Shown here in pieces: positions 1 through 13,882 of a DNA stretch of 64,000 bases (positions within the stretch are counted from its first letter, which is position 1; each line of letters starts with the position of its first letter). Position numbers and translations under genes: made by a program. The notes beneath the pieces are model-generated. The model saw nothing but the letters and a program-made list of their open reading frames with translations, searched no databases and was not told the DNA's origin. The stretch lies in the NCBI GenBank assembly GCA_907164885.2, contig OU015496.1, positions 185,965,781 through 186,029,780 of the forward strand, in the 5' to 3' direction. Source of the stretch: Dolomedes plantarius. Lineage: Eukaryota > Arthropoda > Arachnida > Araneae > Dolomedidae.

Positions 1-2701
1 CTTTCCGCGTATAAGCAAATTTTCATGCTCTGTTGGTTCCGTAAAAATGAGTTCATCAGAATTTTTCTGGGTGACAGTTGAACTTATTATTTTACTATTC
101 GTCAGTCAGTAAATGCTTTGATCAATCCAGTGAATATATTTAATTGTTTAAGAAGTTATATATTTAAATGTTAATGCCCCGGGGAATTGTTTTTAAATAT
201 ATTCTTTAAAGATCGCCAATTGAGAAAATTTCATTCCAGGATGTAGACTTGACCAAGATATAGACTCGTACCTTCTCCCACCCTCACTGACATCCTGATG
301 ACATCATAGGAGGATTTCCGGTCTACAGATTTAACGTTCCCATGAAGATTAGACACGGAGGTATTTAATGGCTTTCGTCGGGATTCGAACCGAGCTAATT
401 TCATACTAGAAGTAATTAATTTGAAATATTTTTAAACGAAACAGAAAGTACATATTGAACACGAGTAATAAATTGTAATGAATACAAGTTTATAAATAAA
501 TTAAACCCTTTACAAAAATTAAGGTGGCATTTTGAAAAGAGAGAAGAGCTATCAACACTAGCGGTTACCAATTGACAAGGTATTAAATTATAACTTCTGC
601 GTGTAGTTAATTGAGATTCATGATCAAGAACTAGTGAATTGACTTCAACTGTTTTTTTGAATAATTATTACATAGAATTTTTTTGCATGCAGAACTGAGT
701 ACTTTATGTTTGAAGGCTAAGCGTTTATTGATACACGTAGACGGTAATACACTACAGCCTCAAACGCAGAATGCTTCCTTTTTCCTCCCATCATCTGTTT
801 TGAATGATGATACTGTATACAAATTATGACGCGCGCTGTTACTTACGAAATATAAATTTCAGGTCGTCGCAAATTCTCAAATACTGGCAGCAGTAGAAAA
901 ACAAAAAACACTATATAGCTTAAAAAATTTAACTATTAAACACACACGATAAAAATTATGGCGATGTACCGTAATCTGAAATGTATGCATAAAATATTGG
1001 CTATTATTATAAATGGGCCCCCTTCCTATTTTGCCCCGTCTCCTTGACATTTTATGTTCGCTGCATCAAATCTTCATCTTGCCTCTACGTTCTTTTCTCG
1101 GTACTACCATCTGATCCCCCTGGAGTTAAAAGATTCCCTAGAGCGAATTTTTGCCGTTGGCTAACACGTGGCTTGGTTTCTAAAGACAACACGCATGCTG
1201 TGCATGCCATATATTAATTCATTTTAGCCGTTGAAGGCAAAATGAAAACTACTTTATTGTGTATCCAAGAGCAGTAGAATAATAAAATTATCCGTGCTCT
1301 GTAAACCCGTGTTTCTGAATTTAATAGTTGAACAAAGTGATACACAAAATTAAATCTTTAATTATAGGTCACCATGAATTAATTTTTTTGTAATATTAAT
1401 TTATAATATTGTTCGATTTCACTGTTCTTCAAATGCTTCTGTTCTAAATGTAGGCCGAGAGAAGACGCCGATGATGAAAGCTAGTACGGGATAATGATTT
1501 AATTTCACAGTTTTTTTTAAACTGACATTTTTATGAAAGTTTTGGTGTGAGCAACATGAACCTATCATCTCAGTCAGAGTTTTTTCTTTTTTCTTTTTCT
1601 ATTTTTTTTTTTTTTTATTTTCTTTTCTTTAAGAATTATAAAAGATGATTAACTTTGCAAAGTATCGCGATTTGTTTACTGCAGATATATTGTGTCTGGG
1701 CAACTAGGTGACAGGAGCTGAGAGGTAAACATAGTACAGTGAATTTTGCGTGGCTATTATTAGTTTTACTTTTGCAACTAAATTTTGTGCCAAAGACGGA
1801 TATAGTAGGTTGGCATATGTTGAAAGTTTGTCAAAGATCTACTAGTGGTCACTGGCGTGTAAATACCGAATGTCCATATGAAGTTCAGTTCAGATTTCAT
1901 ACTACTTCGGTAACTGACGGCATCTTGTTCTATTGGACGTACAGTTTAAGACTTCTTTATGCTGTAGTTTTTGCAGTGAGATATTTGTACAAAACCCTAG
2001 ACGTATGCTGTATTATTATTATGCCCGAGAAGTTTGAGAAAAAATTCCTATGGTGTAAAATTATGTAGACGGACCTTGAAAGCTGTTAGTAGCTGTTTTT
2101 TTTTCTCCTGTCTATTTGGAAAATGATGACTTTTAATATAATTAGGAAAAGTCGGGGTAAATTCTTTAATTGTGTGAGAGATCATTTTTAAACGATGAGA
2201 CCACGTGTTGTGTTCGTGAATAAGTGGTGCCGCCAGCCATTCCGAAACGAAAGGGATGTCAAGAGCTCACACCTGTGAGAAATTAATGAAGGTTCCATAG
2301 GGGCGTGTCTCGTGTCCTCAACGTGTAGTTGGATTAAAGCCACGTGCTTTTGTGAGTTGGATCTGGATATTTCGCCGCTCTTCGCGAGAAAGAAGTATCG
2401 TTCTTATTCATTCCTGCCAAGTTTGTCGTTAAAGTTCATATTTACCCAAAAAAAAAAAAAAGTCGAAAACTTTAATGAAATTTCTGCATCGGTGGATGCG
2501 TTTTTCTGTCAGCCACATTGACAAATTTTTCTGATCTGATGTATAAATTTTTCGCGCCCAGCGAAAAGTTTCTTTGAAATACACTATATTGCCGAAAGTT
2601 ATCGGGCGCCTCTAAGTATGCAAAAATAGGCAAACATAAAGTATGTACTTAGGTACGAAGATCTCGTTTCGTTTTGAATTGATTGGTAGGTATTTAAAGA
2701 G
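1..2701. other. AT-rich stretch, no gene recognised
   Basis: No open frame here has a recognisable domain. A GTG-started frame of 109 codons begins at 1739 but shows no motif and no codon pattern that sets it apart from chance. A T-rich tract lies at about 1590-1640 and an A13-type run at about 2449. I see nothing else. Confidence 0.5.
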
Positions 2702-2704
2702 TTA

Positions 2705-2963
2705 GCCCGTCTGCACACGGAGCAACTCAAAAGAAACTGATAACCGACTCAAATCAAACCAGTCCGTGATGAGTCGCAACCTATGTAATTGAATGGAGCC
2801 ACGCACACGGGGCAACTGGTTACAAACCCGTCGGACGAGTTTGTAACCAGTTGCCCCGTGTGCGTGGCTCCATTCAATTACATAGGTTGCGACTCATCAC
2901 GGACTGGTTTGTGATTTGAGTCGGTTATCAGTTTCTTTTGAGTTGCTCCGTGTGCAGACGGCC
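2705..2963. mobile_element. Foldback MITE, PIF/Harbinger-like (TTA target duplication)
   Basis: This 259-bp unit is a nearly perfect palindrome. The left arm (2705 to about 2833) is mirrored by the right arm up to 2963, and the centre around 2829-2838 has a loop of about one base. The ends read GCCCGTCTGCACACGG and its complement. They are flanked by TTA on both sides (2702-2704 and 2964-2966), the 3-bp duplication typical of PIF/Harbinger elements. It encodes nothing. Family assignment rests only on TSD length and the GGCC-type end. Confidence 0.85.
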
Positions 2964-2966
2964 TTA

Positions 2967-5900
2967 TGGTCAACTTTTGCTACACGAATATGAAACAGAC
3001 CGGGACCAAACATTTGAAATCGATTCCGATCGGTTACAAACGTTGGTGCCAATCGGGAGAGCTCGGACCTTCAGACGCTGAAACTAAAGCTCTGCGCCTT
3101 AGACATTCGGACATCGTTACGGTTATCGGAGACTAACTAAAAAGCATATTGTACGCGAATTTTTTAATTTTTTTTTTTAAGTGAAAAGGCTGGTGGTTGG
3201 AAAAGACTTTTCGACACAATGTAATCCCTGCTAAGCCGATAAGAATAATTTTAAGCCGCTGATTCTTATACCAGAGGCTATCGCACTAGTCTTTCTTAAC
3301 TGCGTTTCAGAGTTTGATGAAATGATACATTGTATCATCCATAAATATATGCAACTAAAAGAAAGCATTATTTTTTCCGTTGTTGTTAGTTAGAACTAGC
3401 TGTTGAATAATGCCACTTTAAGAACCGATTTACCGTGAATCCAGATATGTGCTGTATGGCGGCGACTGACTGTCAATGTAACCTTTTAGTGTAATGCTCG
3501 TGGCCAGCATTACATTACAAGTGTACTCGATGTTACTTCGAGAATGCTCATTTTGAATGCTCGGCTCAAAAGTTGCTCCACTTCAGGCAGTTATGCATCA
3601 CCTGCACTGACTTGGAATATAACTATTAAAGGGATTCGCTAAAAAACCGACAGCCCAGTGGAGCATGATTACTCGACTTAGAGGCTCGGCTCCTCGCATC
3701 TTTTCTGGGATTAACTACCGAATGTTAGTGTTACATTAAATAACATTACATTATAACGTTTTGTGACATGTCAGTCGCCGCTTTATGAGCGTGAACGAAA
3801 GCTAAACCTCGGAACGACTGTTGTGATGTGGGGGGGGGGTGACATCACAATTTGTGCTTCGTATCGGCTTATTAAAGATGAGCGAACTATGGAAAAAGCT
3901 GGGTCCACCCTCCAGATCACTCTTAGCCTCCAGAGATCAGGGGCGGCCGTCTTCGCCCTTTCGTGACTGCGTTCCGAAAGCGTAACCACACATTAGTTCC
4001 GCCACGTCAGTCAGGCGACCCCAACCTTGACCCCGCCCGATGCCTCCAGAAAATCTCGGCCAACTCTCCGCTGCGTTTCTGCATCGCTACACCGCTCTCT
4101 CTCTCTGTTTCGGCGAGCCGCCTCTGGCATAACTGTGGCGGCAGCAAGGTGTCGGTATGTTCAGACCTCCGAGAGTCGCCACTTCCATTAACAATACTCG
4201 TGGTTTCGGAGTGTTCTGACGAGGACATGGAATCTCGGAACATAGCTAGTGTTCCGTATAACTAGGTGGTCTGCCAGTCTTACCAAAAAGAAAAAAAACC
4301 TGGTAACTAACCTTTTATAGGTCGCGCGCGTATTGGGTCTTGCAAATGTTTCCCATCTGTTTTACATTTAAAGTGGGTTTTTTCGGAGTTATTCGAAGAA
4401 CGGCTGGTAGAAACATTTTTGTGGGGACAGAATATACTAATTCGCGCGCTAGTTATCTGCGTTGAATAAATATTTATCTGATTTATACCTATACTTATAT
4501 ATAAAGAGAGCGATTTTGTACGTGGAGGGTAATCTCCAGAACCACTGACCTATTTGAAAAATTCTGTCACTGTTTGAAATGTACATTATTCCAGATGGAC
4601 ATAGGCTATATATTATGTATATCTGATCAGTAGAAATAAAGTTAGGGGCTTAATCCTACCGATCTCCATTGTTACCGCTACTGTCCTCTACACCGCTTTT
4701 TGTGCGAAGTCTTCAACGATCCTTAGCGTGGTGCTATCGCGGTGGGCTTCTGTTCTGACGTTAGCGGTTCGAAACTAGCCGTTCTCCGGCACGCTTTTTT
4801 CTTTTAAAAAAATAATTTTAAATATTAACTGACGTAATATTAATTTAAGGTATTATTTAGGTTATTATTAAGGTAAAAAAAAGATTTACAATTTATTGGC
4901 TATCAACTGAAAATTTATTGGTATAATATTTTGTTCAACCAGGACAAAGTCGGGACGGGACGCTAGTTTCCTATAAAAGACGCGTCGTATATAATTTTTC
5001 TTTGGACTTTGAGACACTAAGATCTCCGGTGAATCAAAAGTTTTAATTTTTCTTTAGAGTACCCAGCAGTGGCTCAGTAAGAATTATTATCAGGTGAGAT
5101 TTTCATCTCTTAGTGAAGATGATTATGAATAAAATTATCTTTTATACTACCTATATTGAGGCTCCTGGTGAAAATTTTGACTCTATCCTCCTCCCCGCTA
5201 GATTCCTTTTTCACTCAGCTTTTCTGTTCTAAATTGAAAATCACCGAAATCCAATTATGTGCTTCTACAAATGTCCCAGTCGGACATTTATTTATTTATT
5301 TTATTATTATTTAAGGTGTATAGATAGGTAGCTCATGAGAACGATGAAAAGTACCTCCTATCAGAGGAAAGTTATATATAAAAAAAGGGCCCACATCCGG
5401 CTACCCAATATGGCAAATACACACCCAAACCAGGTCCGCGAACAACTTGAAGCCAAATCTAAACCTACGCGATTCATCTCAAAGAACAGAAACTTACAAA
5501 CATGCCTTCTTTTTGCAAATACCTGGCTCCATTCTCGGCAGCTCTGAATATCGTACTCCAAACTGGTTTCTTGTGTTGAGCGGGCGGTATTAAGACTCCG
5601 GGGCTTGTGAATTTAGGAACCGAGTGTGGGCACTATTAGCTTGTCCTGGGAGTGGACCTCGAAATTCTTCATTTTTGCAGCTAAAGTGAAGAAATATGGG
5701 TTCTGGAAGGATTTCCTTATTCAATGGGGAAAACCGTATAAATAATGTTGATGGAGATAACTATCGTTGTGACAAAACTTCCGAAAGAAACGTGAGTCGT
5801 AGTGAGTTCCCATATACGCAGATCTTGTTTCTGGAGAAATATTTGTGTACAGTCTTGTTCCGCGTGATCGGAACTGGCCATGTTGATAAAATACCCCTTT

Positions 5901-6221
5901 CCTGTTTTTCATTTGTGTATTTGAACGACCGTGATGTTTGTGCGTGGCCACAATGAATACTCGATGCGCCACAGCGTTTCTTGTCGCTTCCATATTCATT
6001 CTTTTCATTCCGGTGGCTCTTCACATTTCGTAACATGTCGAATTTTCGCCTTCCAGGAAGGGAAATGCCGACTCTAGATTCCGGTGGACTGAATGACACA
6101 GAAATAGATAACCCTTCTCCTTTTTATTTTAAATATCTTTCTTCCTTTTCATTATCATTTTCTCATTTGAACCACCTAATAGTTTCTGGCAGAGAATTTA
6201 TTCTATCTCTACTGGTAGACA
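2967..6221. other. Unassigned DNA with a GC-richer patch
   Basis: No gene recognised. Positions 3760-4260 are GC-richer than the surroundings and open in several frames on both strands, without domain similarity or splice context I would trust. The frames at 5335-6304 overlap one another on both strands and look like chance. A short direct duplicate (ATCTCTACTGGTAGA) sits at about 6203 and again just past the MITE at about 6917. Confidence 0.4.
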
Positions 6222-6229
6222 GTTTATAC

Positions 6230-6908
6230 CAGAGATGGGGAACCTTTTTACCATTAGAGGCCACATGTAAATTAGGTAGTAATAAAGGAGGCCGCATAAG
6301 TTGATGAACCTATAAATGCGACTTTTATGAAATTATTATAGTTAGATATAGTTTTAACAATTTGGTGCATTATATAGAAAAATAACAAAAAAATTAAGTC
6401 TTTATTTATTTATTATTTGACATAAAAAGTTACAATATAAAATATTTTTGTATTCACATAAGGATAAAAACTTGTTATAACATTTATCATTAATTATTAT
6501 GATTATTATTATTTCGCAGAAAAAATAATTCGTTTTAACGTACATGGAGTTAGTCACTACAATAATAGTAAGAAAATAGTTTTTGTGTAGAGATCATATA
6601 ACATGTCTGGTAGTATTGCTAAGAAACTCTGAGCATTAAATTACATATAAAGTGTAGTTAAAGTATCATACAATCAAGGCAAACGAAGCTCATTTGGATA
6701 AAAAACAATTGTAGCGACTTAGACAACAATTTCAAAATGTCAACTTTATTTTGGCCGACACTGTACATACATTCATGCCGTTCTTTATTTAATTCTATTG
6801 ATTTGTAAATTGTTGTAATCTATATAATTAAATATTAATTAATACAAGTGCTAGCTTTTATGAAGGCCGCAAGAGAAGATCACGGAGGCCGCGCGTTCCC
6901 CACCTCTG
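6230..6908. mobile_element. hAT-type MITE with 8-bp target duplication
   Basis: Ends are CAGAGATGGGGAAC and the inverted GTTCCCCACCTCTG. Flanking 8-mers are GTTTATAC (6222-6229) and GTTTATGC (6909-6916), one mismatch. The AT-rich 679-bp interior has no transposase. The CAG...CTG ends with an 8-bp TSD are characteristic of the hAT superfamily. Confidence 0.85.
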
Positions 6909-6916
6909 GTTTATGC

Positions 6917-8081
6917 CATCTCTACTGGTAGATAATTAATTGTATCTATAAAATGCACCAAATTACTAGCCAAAGAGTGGGTGCCCTGTTGCTAGAAGTA
7001 TATGAACACTTCGCAAGCAGTTGTGACCCAGTATATGTCTTTGGAATTGGCTGCCGTTTTTCACTTTTAAAATTTTCATATTAATTTTCGTGATTTATTC
7101 TTTCCAACATTTGCTTTGCTGTCATTATATGATGCCTTGATCAACTAAATGCAGTCTGGTCGACAATTAAAAAGCTGTGTTATTTCTATCTATCTATCTT
7201 CGGAGTTTAATACCGGTTTATCTGGGCCACTTTTCTCTACGTTGTTCTATACGTTACTAAAGTGTTCGAACTTTTAATATATAAAATCTTCGGCACCGAA
7301 CTGTCAGTCACCACTACCCCGGTGTTTGGAGCTTACGGATATTTAACCCACCTGCGGTTTTGTTATTATAAATCATCAGCGATTTCATATCAACGGAAAT
7401 ATCTTTATTTGTATCTATAATAAATAAAAGTATTACTGGCCCCTGTTAAAACGTTGACTGCCGTGACAAATTGATGCGAATTTCCATTCAGAACGCATAG
7501 ACCTGTAGTTGTCCAGTTGCATTCCAATTTTTCTATGTCCATAAAACAGACTTATAAACATCGATAAAATAATTAGGAACTTAAATTCTCATATCCCAAT
7601 TAACGCAGAGTATACTTTTCTTTTGATGTTGTGCCTCTTATATTACTCCAGCAATATCCTGTTATTCGTAAATATCATTGCATAGGGACGTAACTGACCT
7701 CAGATTTTGTCTTCCAATTTCTGTTTCATGGCCTATGAATGTTGGACTAAGTGATGTGAGATAGTCAATTCTGCTTTAGGTTATTCAGATTAGGATTTTA
7801 TATTATGCACTTTTTTTAAGTCTAAAAAATATCAAAAACTTGTTCTAATCGGTATTGTCGTTTGGTCGCATTTTCTTTTGAATTTGACAAAAACTTGGAA
7901 GTTTTCTTCAAGGCCAGCGAATTTTGGATGAGCAAAATATGTGTCTTAACAATTGGCTCTCGGCCTCGTCGTCTTTAGTGGATAGATATACTTTAATAAC
8001 ACTATCATAAAGATTATGAAGATTAATGTGTAATTATATGGGAATTTCAGTCTAAGGATTTTCAATTTTTTTCCGTCTGGT
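6917..8081. other. No feature recognised
   Basis: AT-rich sequence with a short TCTA microsatellite near 7185-7200. No frame with recognisable coding content. Confidence 0.4.
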
Positions 8082-8096
8082 CCAGTGACTATTGAG

Positions 8097-8277
8097 CCGA
8101 ACGATGGCCGAATAGCTAGGGCGCTGGCATTCGGTACCAAAGTCTGTGGGTTCGAATCCCACCCTTGGCATGGAAGTTTGTAGCCCTTCGGAATCGGCTT
8201 TAAGCAGTAGGTCCCGTTCTAATTAGCCCTCGTGTAGCAAAAATTGACCGTAGCGCTCCAAACCAAACCAAACCAAA
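8097..8277 (+). mobile_element. tRNA-derived SINE, family 1, AAACC-type tail
   Basis: The head is tRNA-like. A box A region (GATGGCCGAATAGCTAGGGC) starts at about 8103 and a box B (GGTTCGAATCC) at about 8149. The unrelated body ends in tandem AAACC units instead of poly-A. A 15-bp direct duplication CCAGTGACTATTGAG flanks it (8082-8096 and 8278-8292), which proves retroposition. It is closely similar to 13977-14154. Confidence 0.92.
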
Positions 8278-8292
8278 CCAGTGACTATTGAG

Positions 8293-10482
8293 AATTCTTA
8301 TCGTACGCAGCGTAGACTTGTCATTATTACTTCATGACTTTCAAAGAATATCAACCCATTTTCAGTCGAGTTTTACTTTGTAATGAATCTAAGAGTAAAA
8401 TAAGTTCTAAAAGATATTCCTTAAAAAAAATGAATAGATAAATAAATAAATTAAAAAGAAAAAATTAGACCGTTCATATGAAGTTTTCAAGTTTCCTTTT
8501 TAGAATATAATCAAAAAAATGTCCTGAACTAAATAAAATTTGTTTTGCAATTCACTTTAATTGATTGTTCATAATAGTGTCACTTTCAAACAGGAAAATA
8601 AAACCATACTTTAGGATCAGGATACAATACGACTAGGTCACAAATTGATATATTTTAACAACGATCAAGAAAATTGAAATCTCTTGAATGAGAATATACC
8701 CGCAAAATTTCTGTATTAATACCTGTAACTGTGTTTAAATGCGTGAATGTAAATTTTGATGCATAATAATTCATAATTGGAGGATACTTAACTCAATGCA
8801 TATAACGAAATAATTTCGTTTCAGTTTTTATTTGTATTCTGTTAATTTAAACAAGTATATCATTTCCCAAGCCTGAAACCTGTGTTGATAAATAATTTCA
8901 GTTATGATACTCTGATAAAATTTTTAAGAAGAGAGCATGAATTATGCATTTTTGCCCTGATTTTCATAAATCACGATTAAATTTCATAATAATTATTGAT
9001 TGAGGGAAGCTTTTACTTTCAAAATTTTTCATTTTAACTAGAAAAGAGCTGGAAAATAAAATGTTAGAACAACTGCGCCGATGAATATGAAAGTGGCCTG
9101 AGTCACGAATCGTTTTTTAAAAAAATGAGTTAATCAGTTATTTCGCGTTGCGTTCTTTTTCGTTACCGTGATTTGAAGCAGTCTTTGCAAAATCGTAGAA
9201 ATTGAATCTTAAATATTTTATTATGTAGTATAAAAATATTTTTTAATTTGTTCAAACTCAAACCTTCAATTATCCCGAAACAAAAAATATGACTTAGACC
9301 GCTTTCATAATCACCAACGCAACTATCTTGAGTAATCAAATGATTAGAATTCATTTAATAGAACATGTTTTGTGAGAGAACTTGCTTGCAGGTAAAGAAT
9401 TTTCAATTATAGAAGAATAAATAATATTTTGAAAAGTTTTAATGTATTACATTTTATGCATTTGATAATTTGAACCACCTCAGGGGCGGGCTCGCTTGAC
9501 ACCCCCCCCCCTCTTCCCCAGTGAAGGCCCTGTTTTGAAAATATTTATGTTTTATAATTTATTTAGTATGTAGTGGTACACATCCAAATGCCCCAATGAA
9601 GCGCTCACGCTTTAATCCCTCTCTCCAGCTGCACGTGAAACCGTTCGGCCCGCTTGGCCGACCCCGGCAACCGCCAAAGCACGGTAGCTAAAGCTCTCGC
9701 TCTCCCCGTTGACAAATCGATCCTCATTAGCCGCGTACGAAATGTATGCAGCAGAAAAGAGAACGATTAAGTCCAGCTGTCGCTGGGACAGTGATACATA
9801 CGGAAAGGGGGGGGGGGAAGGAAGAAAGAAACGCGCCGATTTATCTCCGGTACACGCTTTCGATAATTGTATTAGACGAGTCTTCGGACCGGGGTACAAG
9901 ATTCCTGCGAAAGATTGCAGGACGTGACTGGACTTTCTAAGTGAGAGAGAGAGCGCACTGGGGCTTCTCCCCCGTCTGTTCAATTAAGAAAAATAAGGTG
10001 TTCTTCCATATTTCTGGTTATATGTTAGTGTGTATCATTTTGTCGGTGATGTCAAAGGGGTTCCACATCGCTTGTTGTCGTTGTCCCGTGGATTCAATAA
10101 GACACAGATTTAATATCTTGCAGGTTCCTTTGAATATTTTAGGATGATGCGATTGTATGCTACTGGGAAATTTCATAAGTGTGTTATATAACATTAAAAA
10201 TGGCCCTAAAAATAACAAATAAATTTAAACCTTTAAAGAGAAACGTAAGATTATGCCGGTCTGCTTTTTTCCAATCTTCCCACGTCATTCAGAGGATCTG
10301 AATTTGAGATCTACCGTTCGTTCCAGCGATCAATTAGGGTCGATGAGTTCATATCTTAGAAAGAGGGGAGGGTTTTCAGAGAAAGCCCATGTTGTACGGT
10401 CAAATGTGTTGCACTTTAAAAAGATATTTAAAATTAGCTCTGTTATGCTACGACTTTAAAGTACAAATCATATTCCCCAATA
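8293..10482. other. AT-rich stretch, no gene; one GC-richer patch
   Basis: Mostly AT-rich. A poly-C run of about ten lies near 9500. Positions 9600-9970 are GC-richer and contain the 123-codon minus-strand frame 9612-9983, which is serine/arginine-rich and overlaps two plus-strand frames. I do not recognise it and treat it as unproven. Confidence 0.4.
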
Positions 10483-10484
10483 TA

Positions 10485-11856
10485 CACTGCTGGCCATTAA
10501 AATTGCAACATCATGAAGGAGGGAAGATACAAACATCAAATTCGCATGAAAGGATGAAGATGCTGGGATATGCAGATGATTAGCATAAGCGCAATCGAAC
10601 GACGCAGGAGGGAGAAACGACATCTCAAACTCTGTCTAAAAGGAAAGTTACGCAGCGGGTTTCTCATTCGGAAATCGCATTTGAATGTTGGTTGTTTGTG
10701 AGAAGAGCGTGTTATGCCTCGTATAAGAAGGAGAAACGGCTACAAGCACGTGTCGGAATTCGATAATGGCAGAATCGTGATCTTTCGAGCGTGCGGTTTA
10801 TCGTTCCTGGATATTGCTTGTTGCATTGGTCGGAATCCAACGACTGTCATGCGAATATGGAATCGATGGGTTCAGGAGGGTCATACTGAACGCCATGCAG
10901 AATCTCAACAGCCTCCCGCCACTAACGCCCGAGAGAACAGACCTGTTGTTAGGTCGGCCTTGCAGGGTCGCACAGCCACATCATGAATTTAGAATAAAAA
11001 GATGGCTTGTTTGCATCACAAGTATCCGTATGAACAGTGCGACGAAGTCTGGAGCAGCACGGCGACCATTATTGCGGCTTCCCTTGACACTGGAGCATAG
11101 AGACGCGTGGCGACAGTAGTGCGCCCAACGACAAAACTGGATACAGGAGTGGCACCACGTCGTATTTTCAGACGAGTCCCGGTTCTGCGTGCAACATCAT
11201 GGTGGACGTATCTCGCGGAGGCACCGAGGAGAACGCACGTGGCCTGCTTGCATTCGATATAGTCATACGGGCCCTGCACCTGGTGTGGTGGTCTGGGCAG
11301 CCATTGGGTACACGACACGAACACCTCGTTCGCATCGTCGGTAATCTGAACAGCCAGAGTTACATTTCTCAGATCTTAAGGCCGGTGGCTGTGCCCTATC
11401 TTTGAGGTCTCGGGGACGTCATCTTTCAACAAGTTAACGCAAGACTGCATGTTGCCCGTCGTGTCTTGACCTACCTCGACACAGAGGATGTTCGACTGTT
11501 TCCCTGGCCAGCACGTTCTCCAGATCTGTCACCTATTAAATACATCTGGTCATGGGTTGCTGAGAGACTATGGCGCCACCGCTCTCCAGCCACTTCGATT
11601 GATGAATTGTGAAAGCAGCATGGAATGACTTGCCCGTATCTGTCATCCAAGCCCAGTTCGTTTCGACGGCTAACCGGGTTAGGGCCGTTTTAGCGGCCAG
11701 AGGCGGCAGCTGTGTGTATTAATTTCGGACCCTGTATACCCTCAAATTGCTTACAAATTTAATCATGTTTTCTTCCTATTTTGCTGTATACGTACAATAG
11801 GTAAAGTTTGTTATTAGCTTTCCTTCCTGGTGTTGCAATTTTAATGGCCAGCAGTA
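10485..11856 (+). mobile_element. Tc1-like DNA transposon, degenerate
   Basis: Terminal inverted repeats begin CACTGCTGGCCATTAAAATT at the left and end with the complement AATTTTAATGGCCAGCAGTA at the right. TA dinucleotides flank at 10483-10484 and 11857-11858. The 1372-bp unit has the usual Tc1 size and carries one broken transposase. Confidence 0.92.
10714..11670 (+). pseudogene. Tc1-like transposase, multiply broken
   Basis: The first 90 codons (10714-10986) give an intact N-terminal helix-turn-helix region, including FDNGRIVIFRACGLS and IGRNPTTVMRIWNRW. After that the frame shifts. Pieces of the catalytic domain are readable in other frames: a first-aspartate block FSDESRF at about 11167 and a third-motif block PWPARSPDLSPIKYIW at about 11500, where the usual glutamate after SPI appears as lysine. 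The second catalytic block reads FQQVNARLHVARR, with valine where the family has aspartate. The frame also has a stop near 11402 and another near 11610. The copy cannot make active transposase. It is clearly related to the element at 21481. Confidence 0.92.
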
Positions 11857-11858
11857 TA

Positions 11859-13882
11859 CATTGCGATATTCATGGTTTTGTTAGAAATAAGTAGCAGTAT
11901 TCGATGTCCAAGGATACGCAGAACGTAGGCTCGCGGTTGGGGTAGACTGCTTCACTTCCCAATTTCTTACTAAAGGTTTTTCCCCGCTCCCCTCCGATTT
12001 TATTCCTTGATAGTGGCGCATTTTCGGGTGTTCGTTCGTTTGGTAGCTCTTTCGGTAAAATGCCTGGCCACATATATATCACTAACTGCAAGGTTCACAG
12101 GTGTCTAGCATCTGCCTGTTCGGCAAAAATCATTTTCTTCCTGATTTATCAATGCATAATATTTAAAGTGGCATGCTTTGCTTTGTTTTGTTTTTCCTTT
12201 CTATAAATACAATGTCCAAAATCAAACAAATGACGACTATCAGTGTTCTTTTTACTCTTTGCTTTTGACTTGCATTTAAACACCAAATGTGTTTTGCCTA
12301 AAAGCGGATTTATGCCTCATCTAAAGTTCTCTGGGAATGTCCATACCCCCCCCCCCCCCCTTCCCGCTAGATCTTTCCCTCCTTTAGTTAGAATCTTTAG
12401 GTAATGAAAAGCCTTAAGGTAATGAAAAACCTTATCCTTGAATACCAGTATGCTGGTTCGAGTGCTGCGTTTGACATGGGTGATCGTAGCCATTCGGAAT
12501 CGATTTAGTGTGTGTGTTCGTGTTTAATATGAATGTAGTTAATTTATTTGCAATTTCGGAAGGGGCGAATAACAACCTCAATTTAGAAATTCAAGGAAGT
12601 GTGGTGGAAAGTTTCTTTTTTTTCTTCTGCTCATATTGTTCAAGATTGTGATTGGCCATTGGGCGGATTATTACGTAGAAAGATTGATTTTAGAAATCTC
12701 AGTAGGTGTCACTTCGTTGAAGTATTATCCTATTCCTCCGATTACATAGTTCAGTCCAGCAGAATGAAATATACGGGGTGAGTTTTAGGTCGTTTTATAA
12801 CAGAACAAAATACATCAAGGTCAAGGACAGGATTCCTTTTCTTTTCAAGCTTAAGTAGGATTCAAATCCCCCTGATTTATCTTCGGTGAAAAACATATGA
12901 CATACAGCGTGATGTCTGCTGACCCACTAAACGAAAAATTCCGAAAAAGGGGGAGCCAAGAAAAGGAATTTAGATATAGCCTCGCACTGACTGTAGACCG
13001 GAATGTAAGCTGACCTTCCCTTCCTCGGTGGAACTGCATGCATTTGTTGCCCGTGTTGCTGCTGAATAAGAAAAGGCTTGTGCAGCATTCATCCTGAAGG
13101 ACACACGTTCTTTTTTTATTTTTTCCCCAAATTATTTTCTGGGTGGTCCGGCATGTTGTCTGTCAGCTGGTCCTGAGTGAAGGAAATAGATGATGGATTG
13201 AAACGGACATAAGGAATCACCACCCGTATCTCGAACAATTTCTGTTTGGTATTTTGATTTAAAATTTCACAGGAATTAATAGTTAGAGAGGTTTTGTTAG
13301 ATCTAAAGCGCCTTACTGTATTCGTATGTAATGAATTTTGTCATCTTTTGCATTAAAAAAAAATCTATATATATTCTGTAACTGATAAAATATGAAAATC
13401 TAACTATAGAAAGAACAATACCAATTCTATGAGAGATTGATTTTTTTCTTCTCCTACAGCGGAATTTAAGTTTTCAAAAATTCTGTCAAAACTTAATCTT
13501 ATTTGTAACAAATGTACGCAGCATACTGTACTTCACATAATAGATCCTAAATACAATCTACAACAAAAAAATCGACTCACCAAGGAGTTGTCCGACTGAT
13601 GAAATTTCGTATGCAAAGATATTTCGACCGAACATGCAAATAAATAAAATTTCGAGATCTGCTGAACGCTGGGATAGTTGATTGCAACTATCCCAGAATG
13701 TTGCCGATTTAGCCCGACAATTTGGCAAGAAATCCCGCAGGACAACATCCCGGAACTTTATCAGTCTATGCCAGGTGACAACATGCTTCCACGCCAGTGG
13801 TGGACCAACACTGTTTTGACTAACTCACTTTGTAACGTTCAAACTCTGCAAATAATCATTCAATTGTTCTGAAATTTTAATT
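11859..13882. other. No gene recognised
   Basis: AT-rich DNA with a run of 15 C at 12346-12360 and a short direct repeat GGTAATGAAAA-CCTTA near 12399-12434. Apart from the SINE fragment listed separately I see nothing. Confidence 0.4.
12440..12530 (+). repeat. Diverged fragment of SINE family 1
   Basis: The stretch has a decayed box B (GGTTCGAGTGC) followed by a CATGG...GTAGCCATTCGGAATCG block. That matches the spacing and sequence of the bodies at 8149-8200 and 14031-14090. The tail is absent. Confidence 0.6.

Noticed and set aside
1739..2068. 109-codon frame with a hydrophobic start
   Set aside because: The start is GTG, there is no splice context and no motif, and frames of this size are expected by chance in 64 kb.
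9612..9983. 123-codon minus-strand frame
   Set aside because: It is Ser/Arg-rich, overlaps two plus-strand frames, and includes a poly-G tract. Composition explains the open frame.
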